Source: Streptomyces nojiriensis
GTDB taxonomy: Bacteria; Actinomycetota; Actinomycetes; Streptomycetales; Streptomycetaceae
Direction: 5' to 3'
Length of the DNA: 64,000 nt
Assembly: GCF_017639205.1 (NCBI RefSeq)
Contig: NZ_CP071139.1
Location: forward strand, 5,023,001 to 5,087,000
Shown here in pieces: positions 59,101 through 64,000 of the stretch. Made by a program: the position numbers and the translations under genes. The stretch's first letter is position 1. Each line of letters opens with the position of its first letter. The notes below the pieces were generated by a model. That model was not told the DNA's origin and did no database searches. It was given only the letters and a program-made list of their open reading frames with translations.

Positions 59101-60721
59101 CCTGCACGCCTGGGCCGTCACCGGGCCGGACGGCTCGGCTCCGGCCACGGCCGCGGACCGCTACGCCGACGGCGTGGCCACCGGCTTCCACAGCCTGGTC
59201 GCGCTGGCCCAGGCCCTCGGCGAGAGCGGCACCGACACCCCGGTGCGCGTCGACGTCCTGACCGACCGGCTGCAGGACGCGTACGGCTCCGACGTGACCC
59301 GGCCCGAGCGGGCCGCCCTGTACGGGGCGGTCACCGTCCTGCCGCAGGAGTACACCTGGCTGACGTGCCGGAGCATCGACGTGCTGCCCCCGGCGGACAC
59401 CGCCGCACGGACGCGTCTGACCCGGCAGCTCACCGCCGAACTGGCCGGTCCCGGCACCGAGAACCTCGTCGCCTACCGGGGCACCCAGCGGCTGGGCCGC
59501 GCCTTCGCGCCGGTCGAGCCGGCGGCCGTACCCGTCGAGCGGGCCTGGCGGGCCGACGCCGGCTACCTGGTCACCGGCGTGTCCGGTGAGGCCGGGCTGA
59601 GCTTCGCCGAGCAGCTCGCCGAGGCGGGCGCCCGCCTGGTGCTCGTCGGGGACCCGCAGTTCCCGGCCGAGAGCGAGTGGGCCGCGCTGCCCGCGGGGGC
59701 CGAGCGGGCCCGCGCCGAGCGGATCGCCGCGCTGCGCGCCGCCCGTCCGGGCGCCGTCACCTACCGGGCGGCCGACCTGGCGGACCCGGAGCAGGCCCGG
59801 GCGCTCGTCGAGGAGGCCCGCTCCCTGCTGGGCGCCGTCGACGGCGTACTGCACTGCGCGGACGCCCGCGGCACCGGACTCGTCGCGCTCAAGTCGCGGG
59901 ACGACTTCGAGGCCGTGCTGGGGGCGCGGGTGCGCTCCACGCTGCTGCTCGAAGAGCTGCTCGCCGACGACGAGCCGGCCTTCTTCCTCTCGGCTTCGGC
60001 CACCACCGGCATCGTCGGCGGCTTCGGCCAGGCCGACAACTGCGCCGCCGCCGCCTTCCTGGACGCGTTCGCCGCCGCGGGCTCCGCCCAGGGGCGCAAC
60101 ACCGTCACCCTCGACTGGTCGCAGTGGGAGTGGGACGACTGGTTCGAGCTGCAGATGGCCGGACTGCCCGAGGTGCGCGAGCTGTACGAGCGGCTGCGCG
60201 TAAGCCAGGGCATCCCCGTCGCCGACGGCCTCGCGCTGGCCCGCGCCGCGCTCTTCGCCGGCCTGCCCCAGCTGGTCGTGTCCCGAGCCGACTTCCAGGA
60301 CGTCCTGGCCGACCAGCAGGGCATGACCGCGGCCTCCTTCACGAACGCGCTCGGCAGCGGCCGCGGCGAGGACAGTGACTGGGACCCCGCCACGGTGTGG
60401 CCGGACGACGAACTGGCCCAGTCGGTGGCCCGGGTGTGGCAGGAGATGCTCGGCGCCTCCCCGATCGGCCCGGACGACGACTTCTACGACCTGGGCGGGA
60501 ACTCGCTGTTCGCCATCCAGATCGTGGGCCGGCTGCGCCAGGCGCACGGCGACTTCCCGATGAGCGCCGTCTTCGAGGCGCCGACCGTACCGGGGCTCGC
60601 GGCGGCGATCCGCGCCCACCAGGCCGAGTCCATCGGTCTGGACGAGTTCGAGGCGATGCTGCGCGAGGTCGAAGCCCTCTCCGCCGCCGAGGCCGAGCAG
60701 AAGCTGAAGGGTGACAGCTGA
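56135..60721 (+). CDS. Type I PKS module: KS-AT-inactive KR-ACP
   Basis: A 1,528-residue single module. The KS has Cys184 (SACSSS), His320 (EAHGTA) and His359 (NIGHLD). The AT has Ser627 (GHSLGE) and HAFH (723-726), which indicates malonyl-CoA. The KR region keeps a GVSGEAG nucleotide loop, but the catalytic Tyr is Asn (GQADNCAAAA in place of GQANYAAAN) and the Lys is Arg, so the beta-keto group should remain. The ACP Ser1457 lies in LGGNSLF. A helical tail (LDEFEAMLREVEALSAAEAE) looks like a docking helix. Confidence 0.95.
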   Translation: MTYEADLPLPEQSVAIIGMSGRFPGAGDVDALWRMVAAGEEGRTDYSDEQLAEAGVPERLLADPAYVKSGFPVEGFDRFDAEFFGVTRSEAELMDPQHRLLLETAWQALERAGYPAGSFEGRTGVFAGTSGSGYLRERISDGGADGRISDEIQVAIGNDPGMLALRVSYKLGLSGPSFTVQSACSSSLVGVHLAVQSLLSRESDLALAGGVAVREFEPRGYRYEEGAILSTDGHCRPFDADASGTVSGDGVALVVLKRLEDAVADGDHIHAVIRGSAVNNDGAAKIGFTAPSPHGQAEVIAEALAVAGVEPGTVQYVEAHGTATPLGDPIEVQALTEAFGPDAAAGSVHLGSVKSNIGHLDAAAGVAGLIKAALALEHRFIPPTAHFRAPNPRLALDKGPFVVTGEGTPWPKTATPPRAGVSAFGIGGTNAHVVLEAAPAVVAAPDADGDWQVLPLSARTPEALDAAAERLAAALTEGGAALADAAHTLQSGRAELPYRRAVVADSREGAAAALRQDRPAVAAGQGEGPPEVVFLFPGQGAQYPGMGADLYRTEPVFRAALDRCAELLLPQLGWDVRDVAFAADGEETRERLRQTLYTQPTVFCVDYATAQLLLSWGVEPSAMTGHSLGEYVSACLAGVFGLEDILRVVARRAQLMQDLAPGRMLSVLLDEEALTRALEGRATIAAVNAPGSCVVAGTPEEVAEARRVLETQGASVRELETSHAFHTALVESALPGLEEVLRSVTLNTPKIPFLSNVTGTWITDEQATDPAYWVAHTRRPVRFSDGIAALAQRGPAVFVEAGPGSQLGGLVKTHPEPGPVVTLLRKPRAGAEAPAEHRAVREGLAELWRHGVGVDWSALHEGGGRRRVPLPAYPFQGRSFLLPKPAGATNVRTDSARWTYAPVWHRAPLAGAPEPAGPATWLVLADDRGLTDDLAAALRERGDSVTTVRKAAAYARTSERGFDADPADAGHLGRVLAELRQDGSVPDRILHAWAVTGPDGSAPATAADRYADGVATGFHSLVALAQALGESGTDTPVRVDVLTDRLQDAYGSDVTRPERAALYGAVTVLPQEYTWLTCRSIDVLPPADTAARTRLTRQLTAELAGPGTENLVAYRGTQRLGRAFAPVEPAAVPVERAWRADAGYLVTGVSGEAGLSFAEQLAEAGARLVLVGDPQFPAESEWAALPAGAERARAERIAALRAARPGAVTYRAADLADPEQARALVEEARSLLGAVDGVLHCADARGTGLVALKSRDDFEAVLGARVRSTLLLEELLADDEPAFFLSASATTGIVGGFGQADNCAAAAFLDAFAAAGSAQGRNTVTLDWSQWEWDDWFELQMAGLPEVRELYERLRVSQGIPVADGLALARAALFAGLPQLVVSRADFQDVLADQQGMTAASFTNALGSGRGEDSDWDPATVWPDDELAQSVARVWQEMLGASPIGPDDDFYDLGGNSLFAIQIVGRLRQAHGDFPMSAVFEAPTVPGLAAAIRAHQAESIGLDEFEAMLREVEALSAAEAEQKLKGDS

Positions 60722-60723
60722 CC

Positions 60724-62007
60724 ATGGCTGACGAGAAGACGACCAACGACGCCGAGGCGGCGCAGGCCCGCATGCTCCAGGAGCGGCTCGCCTCGCTGAG
60801 CCCGGAGCAGCGCGAGGTCCTGTTGCGCGCCATGCGCGAGCGGGGCCTGAAGGCGCCCGCCACCGTGGACGCGGGGGAGAAGGCCGGTGCCCGGCAGGCC
60901 GCCGCGCCGCGCCGCACCCGGCGCCCCGGCAGCACCATGGAGTTCAGCCTGTTCTTCTTCTCCGGCGACGGCACCGCCGCCGGCCCCGGGAAGTACGACC
61001 TCCTCATGGAGAGCGCCCGGATCGCCGACGCCAACGGCTTCGCCGGGATCTGGGTGCCCGAGCGGCACTTCGTGGACTTCGGCGGGCTCTACCCCAACCC
61101 GTCGGTCCTGGCCGCGGCCATCGCCGTACAGACGCAGTCGATCCAGATCCGGGCGGGCAGCTGCGTCCTGCCGCTGCACCACCCGGTGCGGGTCGCCGAG
61201 GAGTGGGCGGTCGTCGACAACCTGTCCGGCGGGCGGGCCGCGATCTCCGCGGCCTCCGGCTGGCACCCCGACGACTTCCTCCTGGCCCCCGGCGACGGGC
61301 AGCAGCGCTACCCGCGCCGAAAGGAGGAGATGTTCGAGGCGATCGAGACGATCCAGCGGCTGTGGGCCGGGGAGAGCGTCGAACTGCCGCGCGCCGACGG
61401 CTCGCTGCAGTCGGTGCGCACCCTGCCGCGCCCGATCCAGGCCGAGCTCCCGGTGTGGGTGTCGGCGCAGGGCAGCCCCGAGACGTTCGTCAAGGCCGGT
61501 GAGGCCGGTGCGTACCTGCTGACCGGTCTCGTCGCCCAGCGGCCCGCCGACCTCAAGGACAAGATCGCCGCCTACCGCGAGGCGCTCGTCGGAGCCGGGC
61601 ACGACCCGTCCCGCGCCAAGGTCACCGCGATGGTGCACACGTTCCTGGACTCCGACGACGAGAGCGCCCGGGAGATCGTGCGGGAGCCGCTGACCGGCTA
61701 CCTCAAGACCTTCCTCGCGCAGCAGGACAGCTTCGGCAGCGAGTACTCCAAGCTCTCCGAGGCCGAGCGCGACGTGATGCTGAACGCCACCTTCGAGCGG
61801 TACTTCGACACGCTCGCGCTGCTCGGCACGCCCGACAAGTGCGAGTCCCTGATCGAGGACCTGGTCGACATCGGCGTGGACGAGGTGGCCTGCCTGGTCG
61901 ACTTCGGCCTCGCGCCGGGCCAGGTCGTCAAGGGCCTGGAACACCTCACCGAACTCAAGAACCGGTACCGGGCCGACGCGGCCGCCGCCGAAGGAGACCA
62001 GTCGTGA
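60724..62007 (+). CDS. MupA-family LLM flavin-dependent monooxygenase
   Basis: A 427-residue luciferase-like oxygenase of the MupA/Atu3640 natural-product family. The TIM-barrel starts near residue 74 (MEFSLFFFSGDG) and includes WVPERHFVDFGG, the VVDNLSGGRAAISAASGW substrate/flavin region and LPVWVSAQGSPETF. Relatives in PKS-NRPS lines oxidise carrier-bound intermediates. Residues 15-45 (LQERLASLSPEQREVLLRAM) form an extra helix like that at the start of the next NRPS, and probably dock the enzyme to the line. Stop and next start overlap by four bases (GTGA). Confidence 0.9.
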   Translation: MADEKTTNDAEAAQARMLQERLASLSPEQREVLLRAMRERGLKAPATVDAGEKAGARQAAAPRRTRRPGSTMEFSLFFFSGDGTAAGPGKYDLLMESARIADANGFAGIWVPERHFVDFGGLYPNPSVLAAAIAVQTQSIQIRAGSCVLPLHHPVRVAEEWAVVDNLSGGRAAISAASGWHPDDFLLAPGDGQQRYPRRKEEMFEAIETIQRLWAGESVELPRADGSLQSVRTLPRPIQAELPVWVSAQGSPETFVKAGEAGAYLLTGLVAQRPADLKDKIAAYREALVGAGHDPSRAKVTAMVHTFLDSDDESAREIVREPLTGYLKTFLAQQDSFGSEYSKLSEAERDVMLNATFERYFDTLALLGTPDKCESLIEDLVDIGVDEVACLVDFGLAPGQVVKGLEHLTELKNRYRADAAAAEGDQS

Positions 62008-64000
62008 CCGAACTCGCCAACCGGCTGGCCGGCCTCACCCCGGCCCAGCGGGCCCTCCTGGACAAGAAGATGCGCGAGCGCGCCCAGACGCCCGCGACGG
62101 CCGGCCCCATCCCGCGGCGCACGGGCGGCGACCGGGTGCCGCTCACGGTGGACCAGGAGCGCATCTGGCTGATCCACCAGTTCGACGCCGAAGACCCGCT
62201 CTACAACGTGTACTTCGCCTCGAAGCTGCACGGCGCGCTGGACCGGGACGCGCTCCAGCGCGCCACCGACGCCTTCGTGGACCGCCACGAGGCGATGCGC
62301 ACCACCTTCGAGCAGGACGGCCACACTCCCGTCCAGGTCGTCCACCCGGCCATGGAGGTGCCGGTCCGCCACGTCGACCTGCGCTCCGTACCGCAGGAGC
62401 GGCGCGAGGCGGAGCTGACGCGCCTGGCCACCGAGGAGATGCGCGCCCCCTTCGACCTGGTCAAGGGACCGCTGCTGCGCATCGCGGTGCTGCGGGTCGC
62501 CGACGACCGGCACGTGCTCGTCGGCACCGTCGACCACCTGGTCTGGGACCGCGGCTCGATGGGCATCTTCAACGCCGAGTTCGCCGAGTTCTACACGGCG
62601 TTCGCGACGGGCCGTGAGCCCCGGCTGCCGCCCGTCGAGGTGCACTACGCGGACTACTCCGAGTGGCAGCCGCAGTGGCTGCGCGAGGAGGTCCGGCACA
62701 AGCACCTGCCGTACTGGAAGAAGAAGCTCGAAGGCGCCGAACTGGTCCTGGAGCTGCCCACCGACCGGCCGCGCCCGCCGGTCATGACCTCCAACGGCGC
62801 CCGCTACCAGTTCCCGCTCACCCCGGAGCTGACCCAGGCGATCCGCGACCTCGCCAAGCGCGAGGACGTCACGATCAACATCGTGCTGCTCGCCGCGTGG
62901 AAGACGCTGCTGCACCGGCTCACCGGCCAGCAGGACGTCGTCGTCGGCACCACCTCGTCGACCCGCGGCAGGCCCGAGACCGAGCCGATGATCGGCTACT
63001 TCCTCACGATGCTGCCGCTGCGCACCACGGTCTCGCCCGCGATGACGGTGCGCGAGCTGATGCAGGCGACCCGCTCCACCATGCTGGGCGCCTTCGACCA
63101 CTTCGACATCCCGTTCGGCACCCTGCTGGACGAGCTCGACATCCCCCGCGACCCCAGCCGCACCCCGATCTACCAGGCCTCCTTCATCCTGGTGGACTTC
63201 GTCCACGAGGACCCGCCGCCGATGGCCGGGCTGCGCGTCGAGGAGCTGATGCTCGACAACGCCACCGCCAAGGACGACGTGTTCCTCGGGTTCCTCGACG
63301 ACCCGCAGCTCGCCGCCGACCACCTGCACGGCCTGTTCGAGTACAACACCGACCTGTTCGACGAGAGCACCATGGCGCGGATGGCCCGGCAGGTCGTGCG
63401 CCTCCTGGAGCAGATGACCGAGGACGCGGGACGCACCGTCCGGGACCTGTCCCTGGTCGACGCCGACGAGGCGCACACCCTGCTCGTCGAGTGGAACAGC
63501 ACCGCGGCCGAGCGCGAGCCCGGCGTGGGCCTGGACGAGCTGGTGCGCCGCCACGCCGCCGCCACCCCCGACGCGGTCGCCGTCTCCTGCGGCGACGAGC
63601 GGCTGACGTACGGCGAACTCCTGGACCGCTCCGGCCGGCTGGCGTCCCACCTGCAGGCACGCGGCGTCGTCCCCGAGACCGTCGTCGGCGTCTGCCTGGA
63701 CCGCTCGGTCGACCTCGTCGTCGCCCTGCTCGGCGTGATCATGTCGGGCGGCGCCTACCTCCCGCTCGACGCGGCCTACCCGGCGCAGCGCCTCGCCGAC
63801 ATGACCGGCGACGCCGGCACCGGCTTCCTGCTCACCCGGGACGGTCTGCTCGGCGCGCTCGCCGGGTGTCCCGGCGAGCGGATCCGCCTGGACGCCGACG
63901 CGGAGGCGATCGCGGCCGCGCCCGCCGTCCCGGCGAAGCCCGCCTCCGGCGAGGACCGGCTCGCGTACGTCATCTTCACCTCGGGCTCCACCGGCCGCCC
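62004..64000 (+). CDS. NRPS C-A protein, cut by the window end
   Basis: The first 665 codons only. A short docking helix (NRLAGLTPAQRALLDKKMRER) is followed by a condensation domain (about 45-480) in which HHxxxDG is DHLVWDR (177-183). The second His and the Asp remain, while the first His is Asp and Gly is Arg. An adenylation domain starts near residue 510 (LDELVRRHAAATPDAVAV) and reaches motif A3 (YVIFTSGSTGR). The specificity code, carrier and any later domains lie outside the window. It probably accepts the PKS beta-ketoacyl chain (inference). Confidence 0.93.
   Translation, partial: MTELANRLAGLTPAQRALLDKKMRERAQTPATAGPIPRRTGGDRVPLTVDQERIWLIHQFDAEDPLYNVYFASKLHGALDRDALQRATDAFVDRHEAMRTTFEQDGHTPVQVVHPAMEVPVRHVDLRSVPQERREAELTRLATEEMRAPFDLVKGPLLRIAVLRVADDRHVLVGTVDHLVWDRGSMGIFNAEFAEFYTAFATGREPRLPPVEVHYADYSEWQPQWLREEVRHKHLPYWKKKLEGAELVLELPTDRPRPPVMTSNGARYQFPLTPELTQAIRDLAKREDVTINIVLLAAWKTLLHRLTGQQDVVVGTTSSTRGRPETEPMIGYFLTMLPLRTTVSPAMTVRELMQATRSTMLGAFDHFDIPFGTLLDELDIPRDPSRTPIYQASFILVDFVHEDPPPMAGLRVEELMLDNATAKDDVFLGFLDDPQLAADHLHGLFEYNTDLFDESTMARMARQVVRLLEQMTEDAGRTVRDLSLVDADEAHTLLVEWNSTAAEREPGVGLDELVRRHAAATPDAVAVSCGDERLTYGELLDRSGRLASHLQARGVVPETVVGVCLDRSVDLVVALLGVIMSGGAYLPLDAAYPAQRLADMTGDAGTGFLLTRDGLLGALAGCPGERIRLDADAEAIAAAPAVPAKPASGEDRLAYVIFTSGSTGR

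Noticed and set aside
55469..60619. A minus-strand open frame of more than 1,700 codons opposite the NRPS-PKS genes
   Set aside because: It follows from the strong third-position GC bias of the plus-strand genes. Its translation is repetitive Gly/Arg/Val/Asp without domains.
56135..60721. AT domain considered methylmalonyl-specific
   Set aside because: The HAFH motif is the malonyl type; methylmalonyl ATs carry YASH.

Overview
The window is high-GC actinobacterial DNA with a Streptomyces character. Evidence includes bldG with its partner gene, a 6C small RNA beside an SsdA/CpaE-like gene and a Tad operon, a dTMP kinase fused to a transporter domain, a lysine-tailed TopA, many GTG starts and several apparently leaderless genes. 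Roughly the first 44.7 kb looks like conserved chromosomal core. The rest is accessory and carries the start of a hybrid NRPS-PKS biosynthetic gene cluster that runs off the right edge.

Layout. 1-7.7 kb: DUF4177 tail, RidA, NUDIX, metallo-beta-lactamase-fold hydrolase, an L7/L12-like small membrane protein, a nucleotidyltransferase, Crp, endonuclease III, a CoA-pyrophosphatase-type NUDIX protein and a MarP-type membrane serine protease. 8-19.2 kb: epoxide-hydrolase-like protein, holin-X protein, NhaA, acetyl-CoA synthetase, a SulP transporter-carbonic anhydrase fusion, a deacetylase-like lipoprotein, a CooC/MinD-like ATPase and a Fic-like protein lacking the Fic histidine. 19.6-25.9 kb: HAD-IB hydrolase, 6C RNA, then a tightly overlapped Tad operon (CpaE/SsdA-like, TadA, TadB, TadC, Flp-like DUF4244 pilin, two TadE-like proteins). 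26-29.5 kb: MrfA/YprA-like helicase divergent from bldG and its anti-sigma-like partner. 29.7-44.6 kb: HppA proton pyrophosphatase, lipoprotein, methyltransferase, a 610-bp gap that may hold a decayed gene, topA, tmk fusion, holB, secreted peptidase and tRNA-Thr(CGU).

Right after the tRNA the content changes. There is a TetR-MFS pair with a palindromic operator in the promoter spacer, a 56-codon MbtH-like gene, a TrmB/LuxR-type regulator divergent from a 54-residue secreted peptide across a perfect 13-bp inverted repeat, a LysR regulator and an aspartate-semialdehyde-dehydrogenase paralogue whose catalytic cysteine is replaced. An operon then reads rightwards from about 51.1 kb: flavin reductase, type II thioesterase, a condensation protein with a phosphopantetheine-less carrier-like domain, an A-PCP protein with a threonine-like code, a KS-AT-(dead KR)-ACP PKS, a MupA-family LLM monooxygenase and a C-A NRPS cut by the window end.

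Working model (inference): the C protein acylates a Thr-like residue on the A-PCP protein and the PKS adds one malonate unit left as a beta-ketone. The LLM enzyme, fed by the flavin reductase, oxidises a carrier-bound intermediate, and the next NRPS continues the chain. MbtH supports adenylation, TEII edits and the MFS pump exports. I do not recognise the product.
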